Source: Mediterraneibacter hominis
Lineage (GTDB): Bacteria; Bacillota; Clostridia; Lachnospirales; Lachnospiraceae
Length of the DNA: 64,000 nt
Reading direction: 5' to 3'
NCBI RefSeq assembly: GCF_014287475.1
Contig: NZ_JACOPF010000004.1
Location: 62,001 to 126,000 of the forward strand
The translations under genes were made by a program, and so were the position numbers. The notes beneath the pieces are model-generated. The model did not search any database and was not told the DNA's origin. It was given only the letters and a program-made list of their open reading frames with translations. Positions 37,169-45,864 of this stretch are shown one piece after another. Every line of letters begins with the position of its first letter. Position 1 is the stretch's first letter.

Positions 37169-37263
37169 ATTTGAATACCTGTATTATGTATGCCCAAGGC
37201 GCCTCCTTTCAGTCACCCTGCTTTGGGTATACTCCAGGAAAACACTCCTTTACGTATTCAAAT
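37169..37263 (+). terminator. large hairpin after the enolase-like gene
   Basis: Outer arms ATTTGAATAC (37169-37178) and GTATTCAAAT (37254-37263) are perfect, with inner CCCAAG and CTTTGGG pairs. A T-rich stretch follows. This may terminate or attenuate transcription into the dehydrogenase gene. Confidence 0.5.
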
Positions 37264-37343
37264 ATTCTTATTTTTATCTTTTACAATATATTGCATATTT
37301 TATATTTCAAATATACTTAGTTTTATAGAAAGAAGGAAAATAA

Positions 37344-38615
37344 ATGAATACATCATCTACAAAATACAATCCTTATGATAATGTGATTTCTACTGTCAGG
37401 CATGCTGCATCCATCCTGGGTTATACTCCCAGTGATTATGAAGCCGTCCTCCATCCAGAACGGGAGTTAAAGGTTTCTATACCTGTCCGCATGGACGATG
37501 GCAGTGTACGTGTTTTTGAAGGCTATCGCATACAGCACTCCACTTCCAGAGGCCCTGCAAAAGGCGGAATCCGTTATCATCAAGATGTAAGTATTGATGA
37601 AGTCAAGGCACTTGCAGCGTGGATGACCTTCAAATGTGCAGTCGTAAATATACCATATGGCGGAGGAAAGGGGGGAATTATTTGCAATCCCTCCGAATTA
37701 TCCGATGCAGAAATCCGTCGACTTACCCGTCGTTTTACAGCCATGATCGCTCCCATTATCGGCCCTGAGCAGGATATTCCTGCCCCGGATGTCGGCACAA
37801 ACGCAAATGTCATGGGTTGGATAATGGATACATACAGCATGCTCAAAGGGCACTGTGTTCCCGGTGTTGTCACGGGAAAGCCCCTGGAACTGGGCGGAGC
37901 TTTAGGAAGAAGCGAAGCGACCGGACGGGGTGTTATGATCACCTCCCTCAATGCTCTGCGCGCCTTACAAATTCCGATAAGTGGAACAACGGCGGTTGTA
38001 CAGGGAATGGGAAATGTAGGAAGCATATCAGCAAAGCTCCTGCATATGGCCGGCATGAAAATCATTGGCGTAAGCGATGTTTCCGGCGGCCTTTTCTGCG
38101 AAAGCGGTTTGGACATTCCGGAGATCATCCGTTATCTGTCTGCCGACAGAGGAAACCTTCTAAAAGACTATGAGAAAGAAAACGTAAAACATATCACAAA
38201 TAAAGAGCTGCTGGAGCTTAACACCACCCTTCTTGTCCCCGCAGCTTTGGAAAACCAAATTAATGCTGACAACGCGGACAGAATCCATGCCAGGGTAATC
38301 GTAGAAGGCGCCAACGGCCCGACTTCAATAGAAGCGGATGAAATCCTGAAAAAGAGGGGAATTGTACTGGTTCCCGACATTCTGGCAAACGCTGGCGGTG
38401 TTGTTGTTTCTTACTTTGAGTGGGTACAAAATATTCAGTCCGTAAGCTGGAGTGAAGAGCATGTCAATGAACAGTTAAAAGCAATTATGGATCAAGCTTT
38501 TAAATCTGTATGGGATATATCTGAAGAAAAGCATACTACCTTACGTACTGGGGCTTATCTTATTGCCGTAAAACGGGTAGTAGACGCTAAAAACCTGCGT
38601 GGTATCTGGCCGTAA
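37344..38615 (+). CDS. gdhA: glutamate dehydrogenase-like (Glu/Leu/Phe/Val) enzyme
   Basis: A 423-residue amino-acid dehydrogenase like RocG/GudB. The substrate Lys residues are in GPAKGGIRYHQDVS and AVVNIPYGGGKGGII. The catalytic Asp follows in PAPDVGTNANVMGW. The dinucleotide-binding motif is VVQGMGNVGSISAKLL, and the C-terminal ANAGGVVVSYFEWVQN is typical of glutamate-type enzymes. ATG 37344 follows AGAAGGA. It lies 196 bp after the enolase-like gene, behind a hairpin and a copy of the shared AATATATTGCATAT motif. In the island it would recycle nitrogen and NAD(P)H. It may also be the organism's ordinary catabolic GDH. Confidence 0.92.
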   Translation: MNTSSTKYNPYDNVISTVRHAASILGYTPSDYEAVLHPERELKVSIPVRMDDGSVRVFEGYRIQHSTSRGPAKGGIRYHQDVSIDEVKALAAWMTFKCAVVNIPYGGGKGGIICNPSELSDAEIRRLTRRFTAMIAPIIGPEQDIPAPDVGTNANVMGWIMDTYSMLKGHCVPGVVTGKPLELGGALGRSEATGRGVMITSLNALRALQIPISGTTAVVQGMGNVGSISAKLLHMAGMKIIGVSDVSGGLFCESGLDIPEIIRYLSADRGNLLKDYEKENVKHITNKELLELNTTLLVPAALENQINADNADRIHARVIVEGANGPTSIEADEILKKRGIVLVPDILANAGGVVVSYFEWVQNIQSVSWSEEHVNEQLKAIMDQAFKSVWDISEEKHTTLRTGAYLIAVKRVVDAKNLRGIWP

Positions 38616-38668
38616 AAACCTACAGGAAGAGTCTCTTTATTCATTCGCAGTGATTTACCGGATTTCCT

Positions 38669-38697
38669 TTTACGTCCTCCCTGTAATGTGCTATACT
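38669..38697 (+). promoter_or_regulatory. candidate promoter before the DUF5721 gene
   Basis: TTTACG (38669-38674), 17-bp spacer, TATACT (38692-38697), 58 bp upstream of the start codon. Confidence 0.5.
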
Positions 38698-38754
38698 TAT
38701 AATTAAGCCATTCGGCTTCACATATCTGAATGAACGCACCCTGGGAGGTTTTCC

Positions 38755-39240
38755 ATGATTGCACTAAAGCTGAATCACACAAAAGAATTTATGAGCCAGA
38801 TGCTTTTATCTGATACATTTGATAATTTTCTTTTTATAGAAGGCAGAATTGTAACTTTCAATACATTTACCATTGACGGGTACATCCAAAAAGCTTTTTT
38901 TGAATCTGCAGAAGAACTTCCGCAGTACTCTTCCTGGAAGAATGTACGGGAATATTGTTTTTCTCTCATTAAAGGGAAACGTACTCCACTTTCTTTCCAC
39001 TTTATCCTCTGCCTGTCTCCGAAAAACACCGCCTTCCTGATTGAAGAGAATCACCTGGACTTTCAGCCGGAATCGGTACAAGGACTGTATTTAAATTTAA
39101 AATACGACGGAAGTGCCCTGACCTGCATTACAGGTACCTCCCTTCATATTTTTACTATGGATAAATCTCTGGAACATGCATGGGACTGCTATTTGCAAAA
39201 ATTTTTTTCACAGAAGAATATTTCTTTTGACCTTGCCTAA
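38755..39240 (+). CDS. DUF5721-like cytosolic protein
   Basis: A 161-residue soluble protein starting MIALKLNHTKEFMSQMLL with a GGGAGG RBS. The pattern LFIEGRIVTFNTFTIDGYIQ and YLNLKYDGSALTCITGTSL fits DUF5721, a small family of Lachnospiraceae. No catalytic motif, signal peptide or membrane helix is visible. It stands alone with its own candidate promoter and terminator. The function is unknown. Confidence 0.7.
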   Translation: MIALKLNHTKEFMSQMLLSDTFDNFLFIEGRIVTFNTFTIDGYIQKAFFESAEELPQYSSWKNVREYCFSLIKGKRTPLSFHFILCLSPKNTAFLIEENHLDFQPESVQGLYLNLKYDGSALTCITGTSLHIFTMDKSLEHAWDCYLQKFFSQKNISFDLA

Positions 39241-39295
39241 AAAACAGAACCTTTTCTATTGATATGCTTTCTTTTAGGAAGATAAGTAAACGAAT

Positions 39296-39330
39296 AAAGT
39301 GCGGTTTCATATTAAGAAACCGCACTTTGT
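39296..39330. terminator. bidirectional terminator between DUF5721 gene and tsf
   Basis: Perfect 13-bp stem AAAGTGCGGTTTC (39296-39308) and GAAACCGCACTTT (39316-39328), 7-nt loop, between convergent genes. Confidence 0.85.
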
Positions 39331-39406
39331 CTATATCAGTATGAATTTAGAAAATTGAAGCAAGAGAATCTATAGAACAATAAATTTTGTTTTGCTTCTG
39401 AGAATC

Positions 39407-40342
39407 TTATTTTCCCATCTGTGCAGCTACTTCTTCTGCAAAATTCTCCTGTTTCTTTTCCAGTCCTTCGCCTGTCTCAAAACGTACAAACTTCTTCACT
39501 GTCACATTCGCATTGTTTTCTTTTGCAACTTTCTCCACATATTTCGCAACAGTCAGATCACTATCCTGAACATATACCTGATCTAACAGGCAGATTTCCT
39601 TTAACTCTTTGTTCAAACGTCCAATGATCATTTTCTCAATGATATTGTCCGGCTTTGGTTTGCTGCTCTCTTCGTTTTCTTTCTTAGCAGCCGCAAGAAG
39701 AATCTCTTTCTCATGATCCATATATTCCTGAGATACTTCATCACGGGATACATATTTCGGATACATAGCCGCTACCTGCATAGCTACATTTTTCAGACAA
39801 TTCTTGATTTCATCGTTCACAACATCTGTATCCGCCTCTACCAGAACACCGATACGTCCGCCTCCATGAATGTAGGAAACCACACATCCATTATCTGCAA
39901 CTACCTTTTCGAATCTTCTAATATTTAAGTTTTCACCGATTACGGCTACTTTTTCTACCAATGCATCTTTTACCGTCTTAGATGGTTCTGCTGCCCATGC
40001 CTCTGCCATAAACGCATCCATATCGGCCGCATCAGAATCTGCCGCCTGATTGACAACTGCTTCTACAAAATTCTGGAATTCTTCATTTTTTGCAACAAAG
40101 TCTGTCTCTGAATTTACTTCTACAATTGCAGCTACTTTATCTTCTTTCACAACTGCTTTAACAATGCCTTCCGCTGCAATTCTTCCAGCTTTTTTCTCAG
40201 CCTTTGCCTGTCCGTTTTTTCTTAAGAATTCAACTGCCGCATCCATATCGCCATTCGTTTCTGTAAGAGCTTTCTTACAGTCCATCATTCCTGCACCAGT
40301 CATTTCCCTTAATTCTTTTACCATTCCTGCTGTAATTGCCAT
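39407..40342 (-). CDS. tsf: translation elongation factor Ts
   Basis: Nucleotide exchange factor of EF-Tu, 311 residues. The N-terminal UBA-like domain (about 1-55) has the signature VKELREMTGAGMMDCKKAL. The core contains VEVNSETDFVAKNEEF, the EF-Tu contact segment, with the Asp-Phe pair that displaces Mg2+. ATG 40342 follows GGAGGAAA; the frame upstream is not coding. It is co-transcribed with rpsB across a terminator-like hairpin (40384-40415). Confidence 0.97.
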   Translation of the reverse strand: MAITAGMVKELREMTGAGMMDCKKALTETNGDMDAAVEFLRKNGQAKAEKKAGRIAAEGIVKAVVKEDKVAAIVEVNSETDFVAKNEEFQNFVEAVVNQAADSDAADMDAFMAEAWAAEPSKTVKDALVEKVAVIGENLNIRRFEKVVADNGCVVSYIHGGGRIGVLVEADTDVVNDEIKNCLKNVAMQVAAMYPKYVSRDEVSQEYMDHEKEILLAAAKKENEESSKPKPDNIIEKMIIGRLNKELKEICLLDQVYVQDSDLTVAKYVEKVAKENNANVTVKKFVRFETGEGLEKKQENFAEEVAAQMGK

Positions 40343-40383
40343 TCTTATTTCCTCCGTTTCATCATTTTCTTGTCTCTTCAAAA

Positions 40384-40415
40384 AATGCTTCAACCTGTCT
40401 TCTCAGGCTGAAGCA
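40384..40415 (-). terminator. intergenic attenuator between rpsB and tsf
   Basis: Stem ATGCTTCA (40384-40391) with TGAAGCAT (40408-40415) and an inner CCTG/CAGG pair. On the minus strand it is followed by TTTTTTGAAG. It looks like an intrinsic terminator that would lower tsf relative to rpsB. Confidence 0.75.
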
Positions 40416-40431
40416 TCCCCGTTCAAAATTA

Positions 40432-41199
40432 TTAAGCTTCCACAGTTTCTTCAGCTTCTTCTGTTTCTACTGCTACTTCTTCAGCTTCTTCGTAATACTC
40501 TTCTTCTGCACCGGCTTCTCCCTGGTTTGCCTCAATTACTGCATCTGCCATCTTAGAAACAATCAATTTTACGGCTCTGATAGCATCATCATTTCCAGGA
40601 ATTACATAGTCCAGTTCTTCCGGATCGCAGTTTGTATCACAGATTCCAATCAACGGAATTCCCAGTGTGTGCGCTTCCTGTACGCAGATTCTTTCTTTCT
40701 TCGGATCTACGATAAAGATAGCATCTGGGATTCTCTTCATTTCTTTGATTCCGCCGAGGTTTTTCTCAAGCTTCGCCCATTCTTTTTTCAGTGCAATAAC
40801 TTCCTTCTTAGGAAGAACATCAAATGTTCCGTCCTCTGACATTCTCTCAATTTCTTTCAAACGCATCACTCTGCTCTGAATAGTTTTGAAGTTTGTCAGC
40901 ATACCACCTAACCATCTCTCATTTACGTAGAACATTCCACAACGCTCTGCTTCTGTTTTAATTGCATCCTGCGCCTGTTTCTTTGTTCCTACGAAAAGGA
41001 TGGTTCCGCCTTCTGCCGCGATATCTGCTACCGCTTTATATGCGTCATCTACCATTCCCACAGATTTCTGCAGATCAATGATATAGATGCCATTTCTTTC
41101 CGTGTAAATATATGGAGCCATCTTAGGGTTCCATCTTCTTGTCTGATGTCCAAAATGTACACCAGCTTCCAAAAGTTGTTTCATTGAAATAACGCTCAT
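40432..41199 (-). CDS. rpsB: 30S ribosomal protein S2
   Basis: A 255-residue S2 protein of the small ribosomal subunit. It begins [20 protein letters not shown], has the coiled-coil helix region around [17 protein letters not shown] and the conserved [16 protein letters not shown] block. An acidic tail rich in Glu (about 225-255) is normal for Clostridia. ATG 41199 follows GGAGGAAAG. The strong promoter is at 41363-41391, leaving a leader of about 150 nt in which autogenous control may act. tsf follows. Confidence 0.97.
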   Translation of the reverse strand: MSVISMKQLLEAGVHFGHQTRRWNPKMAPYIYTERNGIYIIDLQKSVGMVDDAYKAVADIAAEGGTILFVGTKKQAQDAIKTEAERCGMFYVNERWLGGMLTNFKTIQSRVMRLKEIERMSEDGTFDVLPKKEVIALKKEWAKLEKNLGGIKEMKRIPDAIFIVDPKKERICVQEAHTLGIPLIGICDTNCDPEELDYVIPGNDDAIRAVKLIVSKMADAVIEANQGEAGAEEEYYEEAEEVAVETEEAEETVEA

Positions 41200-41362
41200 G
41201 TTTCTTTCCTCCATTGGTTTTTTACTTCCGCATGTTTTTTCACTTCTGAGACCGTACCATATCTATGCAAAAAGATTACTTTATTCTATAATCTCTTTTC
41301 ATGTATATAGTCTTAGGCACCTTCAAAAAGTATCCACACGCGTGTTTTTTTGCAACATTGGT

Positions 41363-41391
41363 AGTATATCATAGAAAAATAGCGAATGCAA
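41363..41391 (-). promoter_or_regulatory. promoter of rpsB-tsf
   Basis: Minus strand TTGCAT (41386-41391), 17-bp spacer, TATACT (41363-41368). The leader to rpsB is about 150 nt. The rest of the gap to the VOC gene (41392-41582) shows no other clear feature. Confidence 0.75.
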
Positions 41392-41582
41392 GGGATTTTC
41401 CTTCATTTCTCCTCCTACTTTCGTTTTTCAATTATTTGTGTTATCCTGTAAGGGCAGCAATATTAATTCAACAATATGTATTAATTAAAACTCAAACAAA
41501 TACATGTTAGAATTATAAAGTTTAGGATATATTCTTTGCCCCTTTACTGGATTTGCTGTAGAAATTATTATGGAGGTAAAAA

Positions 41583-41954
41583 ATGAAATTTACATTTGCA
41601 CACAATAATTTGAATGTCTATGAACTTCAGAAATCTCTGGATTTTTACAAGGAAGCACTGGGACTTACCGTAACACATGAAAAAGAGGCAGATGACAACA
41701 GTTTTAAGCTCGTATACTTAGGAGATGGTGAAACACCGCATCTTCTCGAGCTTACGTGGCTTAGAGATATGAATCGCGCATATAATCTGGGAGATAATGA
41801 AATTCATCTTGCTTTTCGTACAGATGATTTTGACGCTGCATATAAAAAGCATAAAGAGATGGGCTGTATCTGTTTTGAAAACCCTAAAATGGGAATTTAT
41901 TTTATATCCGATCCAGATGGATATTGGCTGGAAATCATTCCTTCCAATGAATAG
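41583..41954 (+). CDS. VOC-family protein, glyoxalase I-like
   Basis: A 123-residue vicinal oxygen chelate protein with two beta-alpha-beta-beta-beta repeats. Candidate metal ligands are His in FAHNNLNV, Glu in LLELTW, His in EIHLAF and Glu in YWLEIIPS, the arrangement of lactoylglutathione lyase. Clostridia lack glutathione, so another thiol or another substrate is likely. The start ATG 41583 follows GGAGGTAA. A 278-bp repeat begins 30 bp after its stop. Confidence 0.85.
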   Translation: MKFTFAHNNLNVYELQKSLDFYKEALGLTVTHEKEADDNSFKLVYLGDGETPHLLELTWLRDMNRAYNLGDNEIHLAFRTDDFDAAYKKHKEMGCICFENPKMGIYFISDPDGYWLEIIPSNE

Positions 41955-41983
41955 CAACATAAAAATTAATATAACAGGAACGT

Positions 41984-42261
41984 TAGCGTCAGTGTACAAG
42001 GGGCAATACGCCTCAAACCGCGTAATTTCGGCGATTTTCAGCGTTATCCTCAATCGGCGTACGTCCAGTACGCCTCAATCGTCTGCCTTGAAAAGCGCCG
42101 AAATTTCTGCGGTTGAGGTCTGAGAGTCGTGAAGAGACAAATTTAAGCCTCTTTTAGGCACTTGAACGACGCGTACAAAGACGTACGCGGAGTGAAAGCA
42201 ACGACAAAGCGGCTTAAATTTGTCCTTCATCGACCGTATTGCCCCTTGTACACTGACGCTA
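41984..42261. repeat. 278-bp element with 26-bp terminal inverted repeats, copy 1
   Basis: Non-coding element with perfect 26-bp terminal inverted repeats (41984-42009 and 42236-42261; both ends begin TAGCGTCAGTGTACAAGG when read inward). Inside are two long hairpins: an arm pair CCTCAA..CCGC and GCGG..TTGAGG enclosing 42011-42118, and a perfect 14-bp pair (42136-42149 with 42211-42224). It is identical to 60671-60948 except for base 42007. It lies between the convergent VOC and NlpC/P60 genes. Neither orientation has a credible reading frame. Confidence 0.93.
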
Positions 42262-42272
42262 TATATGTTGAA

Positions 42273-42304
42273 AACCTCTGCGATACTTTCATACCGCAGA
42301 GGTT
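42273..42304 (-). terminator. terminator of the NlpC/P60 gene
   Basis: Stem AACCTCTGCG (42273-42282) with CGCAGAGGTT (42295-42304), followed on the minus strand by TTTTC and on the plus strand by CTTTCTTTT. Confidence 0.8.
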
Positions 42305-42334
42305 CTTTCTTTTGTATTCTATATAAATTTTTCT

Positions 42335-43408
42335 TTAGTACCGCACATAAATCATACCGCCTTGAACGGGTCCGATAATAACACCAACTCCTTCAGTGGC
42401 TGCATGAATCATCTGTCCGCCGCCTATGTATATTCCACAATGATCCGCGTTTACACATACATCTCCCGGCTGCGGATCACTCACCTGCGGCCATCCCAAG
42501 AATGTGTATGTAGTTCCCAGTCTCGTATAACTTCCTGTCAAGCAGTAACTTACAAATCCCGAACAATCAAATGCACCCGGACGACATGCTCCCCATTCAT
42601 AAGCTGCTCCAAGCTGGCTGTAAGCACGATCTACAATGGCATTTCCAGTACTCGAGTCATACGATGGCGGCGTCCAACTGCTTCCGCCGCTGTCACTACC
42701 TCCGCCATTGTCTGTCGGCGTGTTCTGACTTCCATTATTTCCGCCGCCGTTATTATTTGCCGCTTCTTCCGCTGCCTGCTTTGCCGCTGCTTCTTCCGCC
42801 GCTTTCTTTGCTGCTTCCTGAATCATAGCATCTATGTTTTCTACTTCTGCGCTTTTAGAAGAAATTGTTGTATTCAGTGCTTCCTGCTGCGCTTGGTAAT
42901 CGCTTTCCATACTCTGCAGGTTTTCCATCTCTGTCTCTAATGTATCCTGCAATGTTTCTACTTCCTGTACAGTAGCCGCATACTCTTCGAGCTGATCTCG
43001 GTCATAAGAATGTACTTTTTCTGCATATTCTGCCTGTGTCAACAGCTCAGAAATGCTTCCTGAAGAAAGTACTCTTTCAGCCGCCTGTCCGTCACCGGAT
43101 TCATACATATATTTAATCCGGAGCTTCATGGCATCATACTGTTCCTGCTCTTTCTCCTGGGCAACCTCCAAGTCCTGCTCTGCCTGTGCAATCTCCTGCC
43201 CTTTGGAAATCAGATCTAACTCTAAATCATTCGCTTTTTGTATCAAAGTATTCAACTGTGACTGTAAATCACTTAATTCGCTTTCTGCCGCTGCTTTCTG
43301 GTTTTCTAAGCTCTCTGTGCTCTCAGGTTCTGCAAATACCGGCGTTACGACCAAAGAACAAGTCAAAGCTGTGGCAAGCGCCGCGCTATGTATCTTCTTC
43401 AATTTCAT
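42335..43408 (-). CDS. secreted NlpC/P60 peptidoglycan endopeptidase with coiled coil
   Basis: A 357-residue exported protein. A signal peptide (about 1-26, ending VFAEPES) precedes a long coiled coil (about 30-200, Glu/Gln/Ala rich, as in PcsB/CwlO-type regulators). A Gly/Ser/Asn-rich linker follows (about 215-250), then an NlpC/P60 (C40) domain. The catalytic Cys is in GAFDCSGFVSYC and the His in DHCGIYIGGGQMIHA. The enzyme cuts the D-Glu-DAP bond in the stem peptide. The coiled coil suggests control by an FtsEX-like complex, not seen here. It has its own promoter, with a leader of about 190 nt. Confidence 0.94.
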   Translation of the reverse strand: MKLKKIHSAALATALTCSLVVTPVFAEPESTESLENQKAAAESELSDLQSQLNTLIQKANDLELDLISKGQEIAQAEQDLEVAQEKEQEQYDAMKLRIKYMYESGDGQAAERVLSSGSISELLTQAEYAEKVHSYDRDQLEEYAATVQEVETLQDTLETEMENLQSMESDYQAQQEALNTTISSKSAEVENIDAMIQEAAKKAAEEAAAKQAAEEAANNNGGGNNGSQNTPTDNGGGSDSGGSSWTPPSYDSSTGNAIVDRAYSQLGAAYEWGACRPGAFDCSGFVSYCLTGSYTRLGTTYTFLGWPQVSDPQPGDVCVNADHCGIYIGGGQMIHAATEGVGVIIGPVQGGMIYVRY

Positions 43409-43586
43409 TCCTCACACCAATCCTTATATAGTATTATCTATGTCCCCACATATATGTTTCATCATACAACATTCAACAACGTTTTTCAACATAGTTTGCG
43501 AAAAAAACATATTTTACCACATGAATCTTTTCTTACTCTGCTTTTTTATTATGGTTACTCTGTAGATTTTGTGGGAATATGGAAAA

Positions 43587-43605
43587 ATAGTATATTACAT
43601 ACTAT
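43587..43605. promoter_or_regulatory. palindrome at the NlpC/P60 transcription start
   Basis: ATAGTAT-N5-ATACTAT, perfect 7-bp arms, immediately downstream of the -10 box at 43608-43613. Possible operator of an unknown repressor. Confidence 0.45.
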
Positions 43606-43607
43606 GC

Positions 43608-43636
43608 ATTATAATAAACCCTGCTTATAATTGCAA
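43608..43636 (-). promoter_or_regulatory. promoter of the NlpC/P60 gene
   Basis: Minus strand TTGCAA (43631-43636), 17-bp spacer, TATAAT (43608-43613). The remaining part of the 356-bp gap, 43640-43764, holds a weak hairpin (GTGTGGT with ACCACAC) after the CPBP gene and nothing else clear. Confidence 0.8.
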
Positions 43637-43764
43637 CACCTTTTTAACATTTTTGTAATATTTCGCGTATCAGTTCAGCCATACAGTGTGGTTTTACGAA
43701 TGGCGCGGGCTGTTACTATTTCACCACACAGTTATTTCTTATAGACAGTTTCCTTCGCCGTATT

Positions 43765-44691
43765 CTACCGGAACATGTCTGGTGTAATTTTATTTTCTGT
43801 CGGAGGTTCCTTGGGTTCTGGTTTCTCTTCTATTTTCTGAATCAACACATATACAACAGATGCAAAGAATGCGCTGAGTATAACCGCACACGCCATGCGA
43901 AACGGCTCTGCTGCCAGCCAGTTGAACACACCTGCTTCTGTAAAAATAAGCGATACCGTATTCATTATAATGTGGAGAAATACCGGTGCTAATATAGAAC
44001 CATATTTTTCACAGACATACGCAAGAAACATACCCGTCACAAATCCATATATCATTTGTATCGTATTATTGTGAATCAGTGCAAACAAAAGCGCTGAATA
44101 GATCGCTGCCCTCGAAAAACTGTTGTTCTCTCTATACCGTTTAAATAATACGCCTCTAAACATCATTTCTTCCGCAAGAGGCGCTAAGATACCCAAACAA
44201 AGAATCTGTACCGGAAATCCCACCGCATACGCGATGGTCTGTGCTTCCTGATACTGCTCGCTGTAAAATGCAATCTCTGCCATTGCAGACAGACAAGTAA
44301 ATCCCACACTAAATGCTGCTCCAAGAATAAGCAATTGAGGGTATTTACTCATTCCGGCCTTTTTATTTACAGGTACCTGATAGGTCTGTTCTAATTTTCT
44401 GTCTTTTCGGAATAAAAAAATAGTCATCGGCAACGTACACAATGCACATAAAGCTGCAATTTCCACCTGATGTTCTGCCATCACCGTAAGAACCTGATTT
44501 AACACTTCCGCGGCATCTTCCGTGGGAATAGACTGACTCCCCTCTTTCATACTGCTCGCCAGCAGCTGCGCCATATATGGAATCATCACAATCATTTCCA
44601 CAATTGTCTGTACGGCCATCTCAATACCCATAAAAATCAAAAATGGACCGCATACACTCCAAAACGGACTTTTCCTATAAACACGGTTCAT
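43765..44691 (-). CDS. CPBP-family intramembrane metalloprotease
   Basis: A 308-residue polytopic protein of the CAAX/Abi family. The catalytic motifs are APLAEEMMFRGVLFKRY (EExxxR), an FALIHNN His and FLHIIMNTVS with the second His. About eight helices. ATG 44691 overlaps the upstream stop (ATGA). In Firmicutes such proteins serve in peptide processing, immunity or stress signalling; nothing in the neighbourhood fixes the substrate. Confidence 0.88.
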   Translation of the reverse strand: MNRVYRKSPFWSVCGPFLIFMGIEMAVQTIVEMIVMIPYMAQLLASSMKEGSQSIPTEDAAEVLNQVLTVMAEHQVEIAALCALCTLPMTIFLFRKDRKLEQTYQVPVNKKAGMSKYPQLLILGAAFSVGFTCLSAMAEIAFYSEQYQEAQTIAYAVGFPVQILCLGILAPLAEEMMFRGVLFKRYRENNSFSRAAIYSALLFALIHNNTIQMIYGFVTGMFLAYVCEKYGSILAPVFLHIIMNTVSLIFTEAGVFNWLAAEPFRMACAVILSAFFASVVYVLIQKIEEKPEPKEPPTENKITPDMFR

Positions 44692-45857
44692 GCTTTTACG
44701 TTCCTCGCTTTCTCTTGGATCCACTGCCGAATTTCTGATGCTGTTCCTAAAACAGTACCCTGCACCATTTCTGGTCTGCCCCCGCCTTTTCCATCAAATT
44801 CTTCATGCATCTCTTTTGCAAGCTTACGAATATCAGAACACCTGCTTCCCATCACATAACGATAACCATCCCCGTCATTTCCAGTAAAAACCGCGCAGCA
44901 TATTCTGTCCTGTTTTAGAATTAAATTCATCAAAAATCGAAGCGCATCTTGGTTTAAATCCTCTTCAAACAGACATACAACTTTTTCCTCTTCAGAAATC
45001 TCTTTTGCACGATAAGCCAGCAGTTTTCTTTCAAGCCCCGCACATTTTAATTTTTCCAGTGCATACTCTTCCTTTAAACGCTCAACCGCCTCTACGATTG
45101 TATTCTCTTTTGCGCAGAGCGCCGCAGAAATTTCTCTTGCATACGATTCTTTCCTTCCATAATCTGCAAGTGCTCGAAATCCACACAACATTCTTACACG
45201 GACACCGCCTTTATATCTCTGCACATTTGTCAGTTTTATCATCCCGATTTCTCCGGTTTTTTTCACGTGCGGAGCACAACAGGCACATACGTCATATCCA
45301 GGTACAGTCACAATTCTGACCTGTCCTTCAATCTCTATTTTGCTTCTGTATGCAAGACTTTCCAGAGTCTTTTTCGACGGATAGCTTACTTCTATATTCA
45401 GATTCTGTACAACCGCACGATTTGCTTCTTTTTCAATCTCACACAGTTCTTCTCTTGTAATTGCTCCGTCAAAATCCATTGTGCAATCTTCACTGCCCAA
45501 ATGGAACCCCACATTGTTATAACCAAATTTTGTATGAACCAGCCCCGATACAATATGTTCCCCCGTATGCTGCTGCATTTTTACAAACCGTTCTTCCCAA
45601 TCAATTTCTCCAAGTACACTGCTTCCTTTTAAAAGAGGGGTTTTTGTTATATGAAATATCTTTCCGTCCTTTTCCTTTACGTCCAACACAGTCACACCGT
45701 CCAATGTTCCGGTATCCGCATATTGGCCCCCACCCTCAGGAAAAAATGCCGTTCTGTCCAAGACGATCTTATACATTTCCCCGTCTTGTATACATTCTTG
45801 CACCTCTGCTGTAAATTCTTTTATATGGCTGTCGGTATAGAATAACTTTTCTGTCAT
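44688..45857 (-). CDS. AlaX-type alanyl-tRNA editing protein (long form)
   Basis: A 389-residue protein homologous to the editing and C-terminal parts of alanyl-tRNA synthetase. The editing zinc site is formed by QQHTGEHIVSG (HxxxH) and CACCAPH (CxxxH). A coiled coil and a DHHA1 domain (about 280-389, with GKGGGRPEMVQG) follow. It should remove Ser or Gly wrongly attached to tRNA-Ala. ATG 45857 lies 8 bp upstream of the argS stop side, so the three genes argS, this and CPBP form an operon. The RBS is weak (AAAGGA). Confidence 0.9.
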   Translation of the reverse strand: MTEKLFYTDSHIKEFTAEVQECIQDGEMYKIVLDRTAFFPEGGGQYADTGTLDGVTVLDVKEKDGKIFHITKTPLLKGSSVLGEIDWEERFVKMQQHTGEHIVSGLVHTKFGYNNVGFHLGSEDCTMDFDGAITREELCEIEKEANRAVVQNLNIEVSYPSKKTLESLAYRSKIEIEGQVRIVTVPGYDVCACCAPHVKKTGEIGMIKLTNVQRYKGGVRVRMLCGFRALADYGRKESYAREISAALCAKENTIVEAVERLKEEYALEKLKCAGLERKLLAYRAKEISEEEKVVCLFEEDLNQDALRFLMNLILKQDRICCAVFTGNDGDGYRYVMGSRCSDIRKLAKEMHEEFDGKGGGRPEMVQGTVLGTASEIRQWIQEKARNVKA

Positions 45858-45864
45858 TTTCTGT

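Noticed and set aside
41984-42261. tRNA- or rRNA-like gene in the 278-bp element
   Set aside because: No T-arm or anticodon pattern; symmetry of the ends points to a repeat element instead.
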